Numbered from the stretch's first letter, positions 6,930 through 16,542 are shown. The stretch: DNA of 64,000 bases from Ruthenibacterium sp. (GCA_020025255.1 JAHHSK010000001.1:1-64000), one strand, 5' to 3'. The notes: generated from the sequence alone by a model not told the origin. Numbers and translations: made by a program.

Positions 6930-8327
6930 TTATTCGATTACGCTTATCTGCGGGCCTTTCGGCGTATCCTTGACTGCATAGCCCTTTGCCGCCAGCTCGG
7001 CGCGGATCTCATCTGCACGCGCCCAGTTCTTTTCCTTTTTCGCGGCAGCGCGTTCTTCCACCAAAGCCATAACCTCTGCCGGGATCTCATTCTTTTTGCG
7101 GTTGTACAGGATGCCCAGAACACCGGTCAGCTCATCAAACGTCTTTGCTGCCTGTTCCAATGCTTCGCGGCTGCTTTTTGCTTCATAGGTGTTGATTTCA
7201 CGCACAAAATCAAACAGTGCCGCCAGTGCGTCCGGCGTATTGAGGTCATCATCCATCGCCGTGCAGAATTTTTCAACCGCCGTTTTTGCCTTTTCCTTCA
7301 GCGTTTCATCCGTGCCGTGCGCATTTTCGATTGCAAAATCCAGATTATCACGGCAGGTGTAAATACGCTCCAAGCTTGCCTTGCATGAACCGATCAGCTC
7401 GGCTGTATAGTTGAGCGGGCTGCGGTAATTGCCCGTCAGCAGAAAATAGCGGATCGGCTCATAGCCGTACACCTCGCTCAGCTCGCGCACGGTAAAGAAA
7501 TTGTTTGCGCTTTTGCTCATCTTGTGGTTATCAATGTTCAAAAAGCCGTTGTGCATCCAATAATGGGCAAAGGTGCATCCGTTTGCACATTCGGATTGGG
7601 CGATTTCGTTTTCATGGTGCGGGAAAATCAAATCTTCGCCGCCCGCGTGAATATCGATTGTCTTGCCCAGATGCTTTCTTGCCATAGCGCTGCATTCGAT
7701 ATGCCAGCCGGGGCGGCCTTTGCCGTACGGACTTTCCCAGTACGGTTCCCCGGGCTTTGCCGCCTTCCAAATGGCAAAATCAGCAGGGTCTTCTTTTAAG
7801 CCGTCATCCATGCGGCTGCGCAGTTCCCGGTTGCCGCTTTCCAAATCCTCCAAAACAAGGTGCGAAAGCTTGCCGTAATCCTTGAATTTCTTGGCACGGA
7901 AATAAACATCGCCGTTCTTTGCAACGTATCCATAGCCTTTTTCAATAATATCGGCAACGATCGAAAGGATCTCATCGATATGCTCCGTCGCACGCGGACG
8001 CACCGTAGGCTCCAGCACGTTCAGCCCTTTGCAGTCGCGCAGGAATTCTTCCTCATAGCGGTGTGCGTATTCCTGCATGGGGATCCCTGCCTCGTTTGCT
8101 TTTGTGATGATTTTATCATCAATATCCGTAATATTGGATACAAACAGCACCCGGTTGCCGCGATATTCCAGATAACGCCGCAGCGTATCGAACACGCATA
8201 CCGGCCGTGCATTGCCGATGTGGATAAAATTATATACCGTTGGGCCGCAGACGTAAATGCGATATTCGCCTTCCTGAATGGGAACCAGTTCTTCTTTTCG
8301 GCGTGTCAATGTATTGAATACTTTCAT
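6930..8327 (-). CDS. cysS: Cysteinyl-tRNA synthetase
   Basis: This is a 465-residue class I aminoacyl-tRNA synthetase that charges tRNA-Cys. The HIGH-type motif HIGNARP occurs near residue 37, after the zinc-ligand Cys in CGPTVYN. Further zinc ligands lie in the HAGGEDLIFPHHENE and CANGC segments. The KMSKS motif is exact in HKMSKSANN. The length and C-terminal anticodon-binding helices are normal. It is the last gene of a minus-strand cluster (murD, GNAT, methionine gamma-lyase-like, cysS), 31 bases after its neighbour. I see no T-box leader directly in front of it. Confidence 0.97.
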   Translation of the reverse strand: MKVFNTLTRRKEELVPIQEGEYRIYVCGPTVYNFIHIGNARPVCVFDTLRRYLEYRGNRVLFVSNITDIDDKIITKANEAGIPMQEYAHRYEEEFLRDCKGLNVLEPTVRPRATEHIDEILSIVADIIEKGYGYVAKNGDVYFRAKKFKDYGKLSHLVLEDLESGNRELRSRMDDGLKEDPADFAIWKAAKPGEPYWESPYGKGRPGWHIECSAMARKHLGKTIDIHAGGEDLIFPHHENEIAQSECANGCTFAHYWMHNGFLNIDNHKMSKSANNFFTVRELSEVYGYEPIRYFLLTGNYRSPLNYTAELIGSCKASLERIYTCRDNLDFAIENAHGTDETLKEKAKTAVEKFCTAMDDDLNTPDALAALFDFVREINTYEAKSSREALEQAAKTFDELTGVLGILYNRKKNEIPAEVMALVEERAAAKKEKNWARADEIRAELAAKGYAVKDTPKGPQISVIE

Positions 8328-8358
8328 CGTTTTCTCCTCCCTGAAGGGATGGTTTGTT

Positions 8359-9615
8359 TTATTTCAGCTTCATCATGCCTTGCGCCCCCAGAAGCACTCC
8401 GGCACGCGCTGCATTGAAGTTGATGCCTCCCTGCATATAAACCGTGTACGGTGCACGAACGGGGCCATCGGCCGAAAGCTCGATGCTGCTGCCCATAGTA
8501 AAGGCTCCCGCAGCCATGATGACCGGGTCCTCATAACCGGGCATATCACTGGGGATCGGTGCCGCAAAGCTGTCCACCGGGCTTCCCTGCTGCACACCGC
8601 CGCACAGAGCCTGCATGCCTTCCGGGCTGCCGGTTTCCACACTTGTGATAATATCATTGCGATCCTCGGTATATTTCGGGGTGGCGGCATAGCCCAGAAC
8701 TTCAAACAGTGCCGAAGCGTAAACGCTTGTCTTCAACGCTTCGCACACCACACCCGGCGCATAGTAAAGGCCAAGATACAAATCGCGCAGTGTATCCAGC
8801 GTACACCCGATCTCAGCGCCGACACCGGGCGCTGTCAGCCGATGTGCGCACAGCTCCACAAGGTCTGCACGGCCTGCGATGTAACCGCCGGTCGGGGCAA
8901 TGCCGCCGCCCGGATTCTTGATCAGGCTGCCTGCCATAAGGTCTGCGCCGCGCTGCGTCGGTTCCTGCTTATGCACAAATTCGCCGTAGCAGTTATCCAC
9001 CATAACAATGATATCCGGCTGCACCGCTTTTGCCGCTTTGCTGATCGCTTCGATCTGATCGAGCGAAAGAGCCGGGCGTGCGGCATAACCGCGGCTGCGC
9101 TGAATATAGCACATCTTTGCCCCCTTGCACTTTTCGGCAATCCCGGCAAGATCCGGCGTACCGTCGCAAAGCAGTTCCACCTCGTCATATTCTATGCCGA
9201 AGTCAATCAGGCTGCCGTAATGCGTGCCGTCAATGCCAATGACACCTTGCAGCGTATCATACGGACGCCCCGCAGCGGAAACCATGCGGTCGCCCGGGCG
9301 CAAAACCCCAAACAATGCCACAGTCAGCGTGTGGGTTCCGGACATAAAGCTGCTGCGGAAAAGCGCGGCCTCGCTGCCCGTCACCTGTGCAAATACCTGC
9401 GCCAGCTTTTCGCGTCCGGCATCATCCATGCCGTAGCCGGTTGTACCCACGAGATGATTTCCCCCGACATGATTATCGGTAAATGCGCGCAGCATTTTCA
9501 GCTGATTGTATTCCTTGATTTCTTCCAGCTCGGCAAAGCGTTCTTTGCACAGCTGCATCGCCTTCGCATCCGCATCCAGCAGCGAACGCGACAAATCATA
9601 AAATTCCTCGATCAT
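8359..9615 (-). CDS. Methionine gamma-lyase/aluminium resistance (YnbB) family PLP enzyme
   Basis: The 418-residue fold-type I PLP protein belongs to the family annotated as aluminium resistance protein or YnbB, in the Cys/Met metabolism superfamily. Visible landmarks are the substrate loop IVMVDNCYGEFV and the likely PLP lysine in AGSLIKNPGGGIAPTGGYI. The GGNHLVGTTGYGMDD segment near residue 51 is also typical of the family. The true reaction of these proteins is not well settled: C-S lyase activity is predicted from homology. Being co-transcribed with cysS and only 17 bases from the GNAT gene is suggestive of sulfur amino acid handling but is not proof. Confidence 0.9.
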   Translation of the reverse strand: MIEEFYDLSRSLLDADAKAMQLCKERFAELEEIKEYNQLKMLRAFTDNHVGGNHLVGTTGYGMDDAGREKLAQVFAQVTGSEAALFRSSFMSGTHTLTVALFGVLRPGDRMVSAAGRPYDTLQGVIGIDGTHYGSLIDFGIEYDEVELLCDGTPDLAGIAEKCKGAKMCYIQRSRGYAARPALSLDQIEAISKAAKAVQPDIIVMVDNCYGEFVHKQEPTQRGADLMAGSLIKNPGGGIAPTGGYIAGRADLVELCAHRLTAPGVGAEIGCTLDTLRDLYLGLYYAPGVVCEALKTSVYASALFEVLGYAATPKYTEDRNDIITSVETGSPEGMQALCGGVQQGSPVDSFAAPIPSDMPGYEDPVIMAAGAFTMGSSIELSADGPVRAPYTVYMQGGINFNAARAGVLLGAQGMMKLK

Positions 9616-9632
9616 TACTTTTTATTCCTCTT

Positions 9633-10409
9633 TCATTTCTTGTTTGCTGCAAGGGCTTGCTCTGCATCATCCCTCACGGCATAAATCACCGTTCCCGAAC
9701 GGATAAAACCCAGCCGTTCGTAAAAGCCGCACCGTTCCTTTCGGCACATAAGCGAAACCGCACGCCCTTCGCCGGATAGTTTTGCCGCAAGCAGCGCCGT
9801 CAGCTTTCCGCCGATGCCTTGTCCGCGAAACGATTCCTTTGTTTCGATCCCGGATAAAAACGCCCGATCTTCATTCAGCGCATAGGCACCCGCCGTGGCT
9901 ATGACTTTTCCCTTTGACACAGCCGCCCACACTTCGGCGGCACCATGCGTGCGTTTTGTACATAGTTCCGAATAAAAGTTATCCCACGCCGGCGCATCCG
10001 TTTGCCGGCAGCAGAAAAAATCAGCGATTTTCGCTGCGGACGGGACCCGTTCGATTTCAAAATCAAGCCGGGCTGCCGGTACGGCTGCACTGCACGCATC
10101 ATACTCCATAGAAAAAAGCGGTTCCTGCATGCGGTAGCCCTGCGGCAGCTCGCCGCATACAAAAAGGGATTCCACACCCATAAACTTCAAAAAAACGCCC
10201 ATTTCCTGCACATCATATGTACCGCACAGCCGCGCGCCTGCGCCTTTCACTTCCAGTGCGCCGGTGCGGTCAGCCGTAAAAAAGCGTATCCATGCATCGG
10301 CTTTGCCAAACAGGGAAAAATCCGTCCGCATTTCCGGTTCCAACGCATTGCAGCGGCGCACCGCACGCAGAAAATCCCCGCGGGTCTCATCACCGACCTG
10401 TGCAATCAA
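9633..10409 (-). CDS. GNAT family N-acetyltransferase with extended N-terminal half
   Basis: The protein has 258 residues. The C-terminal half (about 125-245) shows a GNAT core, with the acetyl-CoA pyrophosphate loop in RGQGIGGKLTALLAAKL and the final CGFYERLGF strand. The first 120 residues are not a recognisable catalytic domain and may form a degenerate second GNAT-like domain. The start codon overlaps the murD stop by four bases (ATGA), indicating translational coupling to the cell-wall gene. The substrate is unknown. Cytoplasmic, with no signal peptide. Confidence 0.8.
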   Translation of the reverse strand: MIAQVGDETRGDFLRAVRRCNALEPEMRTDFSLFGKADAWIRFFTADRTGALEVKGAGARLCGTYDVQEMGVFLKFMGVESLFVCGELPQGYRMQEPLFSMEYDACSAAVPAARLDFEIERVPSAAKIADFFCCRQTDAPAWDNFYSELCTKRTHGAAEVWAAVSKGKVIATAGAYALNEDRAFLSGIETKESFRGQGIGGKLTALLAAKLSGEGRAVSLMCRKERCGFYERLGFIRSGTVIYAVRDDAEQALAANKK

Positions 10410-11800
10410 AGTGCGTTCACCAAAGCTTTGTAATGACGTCCGCGCACTTCAAAGTTCGGATAGCTGTCAAAGCTTGCACATGCCGGGGAAAGGGAAACGA
10501 TATCCCCTGGCTTTGCTGCATCCTTTGCAAGCTGTACGGCCTGTTCCATGCCATCGGCATGCAGGATGACAAGCCCGCTTGCGGCAAAGCCCGGGTCGGC
10601 ACGAACCGCATCCTCGATCTTGCGTGCCGTTGCGCCCGTCAGGATCAGCGTTTTCACATGGGCGATCAGCTCCGGCGCAAGCGGTGCGAAGCTGATGCCT
10701 TTATCCGAGCCGCCTGCAATGATAATCAGCTTTTGATCAAATGCGCGCAGCCCGGCGATCACCCGGGTGGGGCTGGTAGCGATCGAATCGTTGAACCACT
10801 GCACTCCATTCAATGTCCGCACCGGTTCGATCCGATGTTCCACTCCTGCAAAATGCTCTGCCACATCCGCCATGGCCTGTGTGCCGGCCAGCGTGCGGGT
10901 TGCGCAGAACGCAGCCAGCAGATTTTCCAGATTATGCTCCCCGCGCAGCGCAACCTTTGATTTATGGATCACCGGCGTCACGATCCCGTTTTCAGCAAGG
11001 CAGAGCATGCCGTCATCTCGCAGGAAACCGCCGTTTTCCACAATCGATTTGCGGGTGAACCAGCACATGCTTCCACGCACATCTTTCTGCATGCTGCGTG
11101 AAATATCATTTTCATAGCCCAGCACGGCATAGCCGTCTTTGCTTTGATACCGCAGGATGTTCCGCTTTGCGTCCACATACTCCTGCATATCCTTGTGATG
11201 ATCCAGATGATTGGGCGTGACATTCGTAACCACCGCAATATCCGGCGATTCCTGCATGCTGATCAGCTGAAAGCTGGAAAGTTCCACTACGGCGATATCC
11301 TGCGGACGGATCGTATCCACGACCGGAAGCAGCGCACGGCCGAGATTGCCGCCCAGATGCACGGTATACCCCTGCCGTTCCAGAATTTTTGCCGTGAGCG
11401 TAGTGGTCGTTGTTTTGCCATCCGAGCCTGTAACCGCTACGATACGGCATGGGCACAGCCGGAAAAACAGTTCCATTTCACTTGTTACCTGCGCGCCTGC
11501 CTGTTTTGCGGCAACAAGCTCCGGCGTATAGTATTCAAAGCCCGGAGTGCGCATGATCATCTCCTGTCCTTTCAGACCATCCAGATAATGCTCACCCAAT
11601 GAATATTCAATATCCAATCTGCGCAGAGCATCTGCGTAGGAGCCGAAGGCATCCAGATTCGGCTTTTTATCACAGAGTGTGATTTTTGCACCACACCGGC
11701 TGAACAGCTCGATACACTGCTGATTCGTCACACCCGTACCGATAAATGCAACCCGTCTGCCGCGCAGCGATTGATAAAACTCCTCGATTTTCTGATCCAT
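10406..11800 (-). CDS. murD: UDP-N-acetylmuramoyl-L-alanine:D-glutamate ligase
   Basis: This is a 464-residue Mur ligase that adds D-glutamate to UDP-MurNAc-L-Ala in the cytoplasm during peptidoglycan precursor synthesis. The N-terminal Rossmann-like UDP-binding domain contains VAFIGTGVTN. The ATP loop VTGSDGKTTTT is near residue 123, the Mur signature NVTPNHLDHH follows, and the C-terminal domain contains IIAGGSDKGISF. It is not in a dcw cluster here. Instead it leads an operon with a GNAT gene, a PLP lyase and cysS. A weak promoter is visible upstream. Confidence 0.95.
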   Translation of the reverse strand: MDQKIEEFYQSLRGRRVAFIGTGVTNQQCIELFSRCGAKITLCDKKPNLDAFGSYADALRRLDIEYSLGEHYLDGLKGQEMIMRTPGFEYYTPELVAAKQAGAQVTSEMELFFRLCPCRIVAVTGSDGKTTTTTLTAKILERQGYTVHLGGNLGRALLPVVDTIRPQDIAVVELSSFQLISMQESPDIAVVTNVTPNHLDHHKDMQEYVDAKRNILRYQSKDGYAVLGYENDISRSMQKDVRGSMCWFTRKSIVENGGFLRDDGMLCLAENGIVTPVIHKSKVALRGEHNLENLLAAFCATRTLAGTQAMADVAEHFAGVEHRIEPVRTLNGVQWFNDSIATSPTRVIAGLRAFDQKLIIIAGGSDKGISFAPLAPELIAHVKTLILTGATARKIEDAVRADPGFAASGLVILHADGMEQAVQLAKDAAKPGDIVSLSPACASFDSYPNFEVRGRHYKALVNAL

Positions 11801-11829
11801 TGTCCCACCTCATTTGCATAAGTATAGCT

Positions 11830-11858
11830 AGTATAGCATATTTGAAAGCACTTTAAAA
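11830..11858 (-). promoter_or_regulatory. Possible promoter of the murD-cysS operon
   Basis: On the minus strand TTTTAA (11853-11858) and TATACT (11830-11835) are 17 bases apart. A second TATACT copy follows at 11821-11826. The -35 match is weak. Confidence 0.45.
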
Positions 11859-11910
11859 GGTTCACTAAGATTTTACTTGCGGATTCTTCCTTTTTCGTCA
11901 GGATTTCGTC

Positions 11911-11939
11911 TTGTTTGACCCGCCTTGTCATGTTAAAAT
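11911..11939 (+). promoter_or_regulatory. Promoter of the glutamine synthetase gene
   Basis: TTGTTT at 11911-11916 and TAAAAT at 11934-11939 are 17 bases apart, with an extended -10 TG one base upstream. A small GGCGG/CCGCC hairpin lies in the leader before the start codon. Confidence 0.5.
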
Positions 11940-12016
11940 AGATTCGTATCGGAAAACTAAAATCGAAAGCGGCGGAATCCCCGCCTGTTTTCCGTGTGAC
12001 TGAGGAGGAACTGCTT

Positions 12017-14107
12017 TTGAATACGGAATTGTTCGGTTCGTTTGGAAGCCACTTGTTCGATGACCGCGTGATGCGCGAGCGTCTGCCGCTGCGGGTGTAT
12101 GCCTCGCTGCGCGAAATTCGGGATGAAGGCAAGCCCTGGGATCCCGAAGTGGCCGATGTTGTCGCAGAGGCGATGAAAAACTGGGCCATGGAGCATGGCG
12201 CAACCCACTACATTCACTGGTTCAGCCCGATGACCGGCACCGGGAGCGGCAAGCACGACAGCTTTATTGACGGGGTAAATGAAGGCACTCCGATCTTGAA
12301 TTTTTCCGGCAAAATGCTGGCAAAGGGAGAAAGCGATGCTTCCAGCTTCCCCTCCGGCGGTCTGCGCGCCACCTTTGAAGCGCGCGGCTACACGGCATGG
12401 GACCCCACCTCCCCCGCCTTCGTTCTTGGCACAACTCTTTACATTCCCACCGCTTTCTGCGCTTACACCGGCGAAGCTCTTGACCAGAAAACACCGGTAC
12501 TGCGCAGCATGCAGGCCGTCGGCAGCCAGGCTCTGCGCGTACTGCGCGCACTGGGCGATACCGAAACGGTTTCCGTTCAGCCCACGGTGGGTGCCGAACA
12601 AGAATATTTTCTTGTGGACAAGGATCTTTTCGACCGTCGTCTTGACCTGAAAGTGTGCGGGCACACTCTGCTGGGTGCAAAGCCTCCCAAGGGGCAGGAA
12701 TTGGAAGATCATTATTATGGCAGCATCAACGAGCGCGTGCGCGAATTCATGCGCGAATTGGATGACGAACTGTGGCATTTGGGTGTTCCTGCAAAAACCG
12801 AGCATAACGAAGTGGCGCCCGGTCAGTATGAGCTTGCCAGCGTTTTTTCCACTGCCAATATCGCCTGTGATCACAACCAGATCATGATGGAGCTGATGCG
12901 CAAGGTTGCTTTGCGCCACAATTTCGCATGCCTGCTGCATGAAAAGCCGTTTGCGGGCGTCAACGGCAGCGGCAAGCACAACAACTGGAGCCTTGTTACC
13001 AACACCGGGCATAATCTGCTGAGCCCTTCTGATAAGCCGGAAGAAAACAATGTTTTTCTTGTTACGCTCTGCGCGGTTATTACGGCAGTGGATCAGTATG
13101 CTGACCTGCTGCGCCTTTCCGCCGCCTGCCCCGGCAATGAAGACCGTCTGGGCGGAAATGAAGCCCCGCCCAGCATTGTGAGCGTGTTCTTGGGCAACGC
13201 CCTGACGCACATGCTGCATGAACTGGCAGACGGCCACACGCTTCACCGTCAGGACCGCGGCGCACTGTGGACAGGCGTCAGCAGCCTGCCCTTGTTCAAG
13301 CTGGATGATTCCGACCGCAACCGCACTTCCCCGTTCGCCTTCACCGGCAACAAATTCGAATTCCGCATGGTCGGCTCCAGCCAGAGCATCGGCCTTGCCA
13401 ACGCGGTAACAAATGCCATTGTTGCAGATGTTCTGCACGATTTTGCCGATAAGCTGGAAGATGCTGCCGATGTAAACGCCGTTGTGCATGAAATCGTTTC
13501 CGAAACCTGGCGCGAACACAGCCGCATCATCTTCAACGGCAACAACTACAGTCAGGAATGGGCTGCGGAAGCCGCCCGCCGTGGCCTGCCGGATATCCGC
13601 GGCATGGTCGATGCCGCCAATGCGTTTATCGACCCCAAAAATATCGCCATGTTCGAACGCACCAAGGTGTTCACGGAATCCGAATGCCGTTCCCGTTATG
13701 AGATCACGCTGGAAACCTATTCCAAGCACATTCACATCGACGCTTCCACCATGCTGGAAATGGTCGATCGCAGCCTGATGCCGGCCGGCTATGAATACCT
13801 GTCGCGTGTGAGCCGTGCATCATACTATACCGCACAGAACGGATGCACCTGCAAAAGCGTCAAGGCGGATCTGGAACTGCTGTGCGCGGTGCTGGATCGC
13901 ACTGCGGATGCGACCCATGCGCTTCGCAAGGCACTGAACGATCTGGATCAATCCCATCTTGGGGAAAAAGCGCGCGCCGAAGCATGCCGCAGTCTGCGTG
14001 AAAATGAAATGGCCGCCCTGCGTCTTGCCGCAGATGAATTGGAACAGCAGGTTCCGCAGACTTATTGGCCGATGCCGGATTACTGTGATCTTCTGTTCGA
14101 TCTGTAA
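12017..14107 (+). CDS. glnN: Type III glutamine synthetase
   Basis: This is a GSIII enzyme of about 696 residues, which makes glutamine from glutamate, ammonia and ATP as a large homo-oligomer in the cytoplasm. GSIII landmarks are intact: GTGSGKHDSF, FPSGGLRATFEARGYTAWD, the Mg-binding GAEQEYFL, HNEVAPGQYELA, NGSGKHNNWS, and the C-terminal RLGGNEAPPS. I place the start at the TTG at 12017 because GAGGAGG lies eight bases before it. An in-frame GTG at 11996 has no ribosome binding site and would make GAGGAGG part of the coding sequence. The gene stands alone, with its own promoter and a strong terminator, and faces away from murD. Confidence 0.95.
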   Translation: MNTELFGSFGSHLFDDRVMRERLPLRVYASLREIRDEGKPWDPEVADVVAEAMKNWAMEHGATHYIHWFSPMTGTGSGKHDSFIDGVNEGTPILNFSGKMLAKGESDASSFPSGGLRATFEARGYTAWDPTSPAFVLGTTLYIPTAFCAYTGEALDQKTPVLRSMQAVGSQALRVLRALGDTETVSVQPTVGAEQEYFLVDKDLFDRRLDLKVCGHTLLGAKPPKGQELEDHYYGSINERVREFMRELDDELWHLGVPAKTEHNEVAPGQYELASVFSTANIACDHNQIMMELMRKVALRHNFACLLHEKPFAGVNGSGKHNNWSLVTNTGHNLLSPSDKPEENNVFLVTLCAVITAVDQYADLLRLSAACPGNEDRLGGNEAPPSIVSVFLGNALTHMLHELADGHTLHRQDRGALWTGVSSLPLFKLDDSDRNRTSPFAFTGNKFEFRMVGSSQSIGLANAVTNAIVADVLHDFADKLEDAADVNAVVHEIVSETWREHSRIIFNGNNYSQEWAAEAARRGLPDIRGMVDAANAFIDPKNIAMFERTKVFTESECRSRYEITLETYSKHIHIDASTMLEMVDRSLMPAGYEYLSRVSRASYYTAQNGCTCKSVKADLELLCAVLDRTADATHALRKALNDLDQSHLGEKARAEACRSLRENEMAALRLAADELEQQVPQTYWPMPDYCDLLFDL

Positions 14108-14207
14108 GCGGCACTGCCGGCGTTTGCCCGATCGATTCTGTACCGGAAGTCTTTTGAGCGGCGTTTTCAGCGTGCGCCTGCACAGGATATTTTTCACACA
14201 AACGAAA

Positions 14208-14250
14208 ACGGAGTATATGAACTTGAAGTTCATATACTCCGTTTTTTATT
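14208..14250 (+). terminator. Intrinsic terminator of glnN
   Basis: A near-perfect 17-bp stem centred at 14225 (ACGGAGTATATGAACTT and its complement) ends in six Ts. Confidence 0.9.
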
Positions 14251-14306
14251 TTGCCGTTTTTTGTGACGTATTTTCTATGATGCGCACACTCTATTCCAAG
14301 AGCCGC

Positions 14307-15101
14307 TTACCGCTGTTCGATCGCATCGATCGCGTTGATGACGGCCGAACGCAGCCCGCTGCGTTCCAGTTCGATCACGCCGCGGATCGTTGTCCCGCCG
14401 GGCGAACATACCGCATCCTTCAATACACCGGGATGTTCGCCGGATTCCACCAGCATCCGCCCTGTGCCGGACACCATTTTACCCGCCAGACGGTACGCCA
14501 TTTCACGCGTCATTCCATATTTAACGCCGGCATCCCCCAAGGCTTCGATAAACATACTGACAAATGCCGGGCCGCAGCCCGCCACGGTTCCTGCAATATC
14601 AAACAGACGGCTTTCGATCGGCTGAACCAGGCTGATAAACGACAGCAGCTCTTCCACCAGACTGTATTCCTCCTGTGTCAGCGTATGCTCCTGTTCCAGC
14701 AGTATCACACCATCACACACGCGCACCGGTGTGTTGGGCATAGTGCTGATGTGATGCGTTCCGGGCATAAAGCGTTCCCACTCGGTATTCTGCCAGCCCG
14801 CAGCTACTGAAACAATGATTTTATTTGACAGCATACCGCGCACGGATTCCAGTACTGTTTCGATCCGATACGGCTTCACCGCCACGATCACAAGATCCGA
14901 TCGTTCGGCAACTTCCTGCACTGTACGGCAGGGATACATGCCTTTCGGTTGTGTCACTGTACAGAGTTTTTCGTATCGCTTTGCACAGGCACAGATCTGC
15001 TGCGCACGCAGCGCCCCGGAGCGAATCAGCCCCTCGGCAATCGCCTGTGCCATATTGCCAAAGCCGACAAAGCCGACTATCAATTCTTCTCTTGCCTTCA
15101 T
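14307..15101 (-). CDS. proC: Pyrroline-5-carboxylate reductase
   Basis: The 264-residue NAD(P)H-dependent enzyme carries out the last step of proline synthesis. The Rossmann opening VGFVGFGNMAQAIAEGL is at about residues 9-25. VAVKPYRIETVL and the family motif around HISTMPNTP follow, and the C-terminal dimerisation region contains CSPGGTTIRGVIELE, the classic P5CR signature. The length is normal. It starts 26 bases after the flippase gene and is probably transcribed with it, although no metabolic link between the two is evident. No proA or proB is in the window. Confidence 0.95.
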   Translation of the reverse strand: MKAREELIVGFVGFGNMAQAIAEGLIRSGALRAQQICACAKRYEKLCTVTQPKGMYPCRTVQEVAERSDLVIVAVKPYRIETVLESVRGMLSNKIIVSVAAGWQNTEWERFMPGTHHISTMPNTPVRVCDGVILLEQEHTLTQEEYSLVEELLSFISLVQPIESRLFDIAGTVAGCGPAFVSMFIEALGDAGVKYGMTREMAYRLAGKMVSGTGRMLVESGEHPGVLKDAVCSPGGTTIRGVIELERSGLRSAVINAIDAIEQR

Positions 15102-15127
15102 GCTTATTTTCCCCTTGCCTTAATTTA

Positions 15128-16423
15128 TCATAATCCGGGCAGACCGTCGAAATACGTATCCACCTGCGGTTCATCCGTCTGCGAAAAATGACGGCGCGCA
15201 TACCACACGGCATATCCTCCCAGGATCAACACCTGCGTCAGCTGCGCCAGAATGGCCGCATAGGTTGCACCTTGCAGCTGCCAGCGTGCAACGCACGGGG
15301 AACTGATCAGCGCGGAAACAAGAATGGCGCATACATTGGCAATGATCAGTTCTTTCATGCGCCGCATCACGGTAAGCACCATGCTGTAAAACAGCACCAA
15401 GGCTGTCAGGATCGATGATATCACCATAGGTGCCAGCAGATATTGGTACTGTGCAAGACTTGGCGCCACAAAGGTTTCAAGCCCCCAGCGGCCCAAAAAA
15501 TGCACCCCCAGCAGCCCGATCGGCAGCAGCGCCAGCACTACGGCCTGTACGCCCAGCACGGCCTTAAAAAAGCCCTTGCGGTCGCGGTGCGCATAGCTTG
15601 TAGCAAAAATGGTAATGAATGGATTGAACAGATAGGTTGCCCCCACCTGCAGCAGCACGACCGGCTGCGTTACCGGGCCATAAATGCCCAGTGCGGTTTG
15701 CCCCAGCTTCCCGGCAAGCACCAGCTTCGGGATCGAAGCCGCCGTTGTATTCAAAAAGCTGTATACGGCAAGCGGCAGACATTCCAGCAGCAGCGCTGTC
15801 ACATGCGAAACCGGCGGATGTTCCGGCGTATAGAACGCGCGCGCTTGAGGCAGCGAATAGAATACGAACACCAGAAGGCTCGTTGCAAACATGACAAGCA
15901 GCGTCAGAACGATATTGCCCGTAACTTTAAGCATCAGCACAAAGGAAAGGATCGTCACGACCCCGCGCACGGCATACGTTTTGCCTACGATATCCAGACG
16001 TTCGCTGCGCTGGTCGATCGCATTGTAGATATCCGTAAAGGATTCCACCATGCGGTATCCCAAAAACAGCATGACGCAGATGCTTTGCTCGGCACTGTAC
16101 GGATTTTCCCCTGTCAGTGCATTATAAGCGACAAAGCCCGCACAAAGTGCGGATGCCATGGCACAAGTCCATATCCGGCTGCGGATATAGGTACTGGCAG
16201 AGTATAGTTCCTTGATATCGGATACCTGAAAGCTGTACATCCCATACGAGGCGATCGCAAGGAAAATCCCCGTCGCCGTCAGTGCCGTATTATATACGCC
16301 GGAAACCTGCTCCCCTGCCAGACGCACCACAAGGATCCCGCACAGATACTGGCTGATCATGTAACACAGCTGACCAAAAGTATTCCATAAAATATTTCGT
16401 TTCATTGTCTGGGCGTCCTGCAC
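15128..16423 (-). CDS. Polysaccharide/oligosaccharide flippase (Wzx-like, MOP superfamily)
   Basis: The 431-residue integral membrane protein has about 12 hydrophobic segments and opens with the family-like NILWNTFGQLCYMISQYLCG. MOP-type flippases move undecaprenyl-linked glycans across the membrane. The GTG at 16423 is preferred as start because AAAGGAGG lies nine bases upstream; an ATG six codons later has no such site. It is an orphan, since the neighbours are ATP synthase genes and proC. It could serve the glycan made by the WbuB-like enzyme 10 kb away, but that is speculation. Confidence 0.8.
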   Translation of the reverse strand: MQDAQTMKRNILWNTFGQLCYMISQYLCGILVVRLAGEQVSGVYNTALTATGIFLAIASYGMYSFQVSDIKELYSASTYIRSRIWTCAMASALCAGFVAYNALTGENPYSAEQSICVMLFLGYRMVESFTDIYNAIDQRSERLDIVGKTYAVRGVVTILSFVLMLKVTGNIVLTLLVMFATSLLVFVFYSLPQARAFYTPEHPPVSHVTALLLECLPLAVYSFLNTTAASIPKLVLAGKLGQTALGIYGPVTQPVVLLQVGATYLFNPFITIFATSYAHRDRKGFFKAVLGVQAVVLALLPIGLLGVHFLGRWGLETFVAPSLAQYQYLLAPMVISSILTALVLFYSMVLTVMRRMKELIIANVCAILVSALISSPCVARWQLQGATYAAILAQLTQVLILGGYAVWYARRHFSQTDEPQVDTYFDGLPGL

Positions 16424-16507
16424 AGCACGGCGCCTCCTTTCCCGATTTTATCGTATTCCATAGAATGTTTTCCGCTGTAATCTTTAACAGTATATCATTA
16501 TTATGGC

Positions 16508-16542
16508 AAAAAAGAAAGCGGACAAAATGTCCGCTTTCTTCA
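16508..16542 (-). terminator. Terminator of the ATP synthase operon
   Basis: A 12-bp stem AAGAAAGCGGAC/GTCCGCTTTCTT lies 15 bases beyond the atpC stop and is followed on the minus strand by a T-rich run. Confidence 0.85.

Noticed and set aside
8328..8358. T-box leader for cysS
   Set aside because: The gap before cysS is only 31 bases, too short for a T-box, and cysS seems to be read from upstream.
11957..13735. Open frame of 592 codons opposite glnN
   Set aside because: It is antisense to a complete, well-conserved gene, has no ribosome binding site, and its composition (rich in Gly, Ala, His, Arg) is that of a shadow frame.
15443..16207. Long plus-strand frame opposite the flippase gene
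   Set aside because: Very rich in Arg, Gln and His, as expected for the complement of a membrane protein gene; no ribosome binding site.
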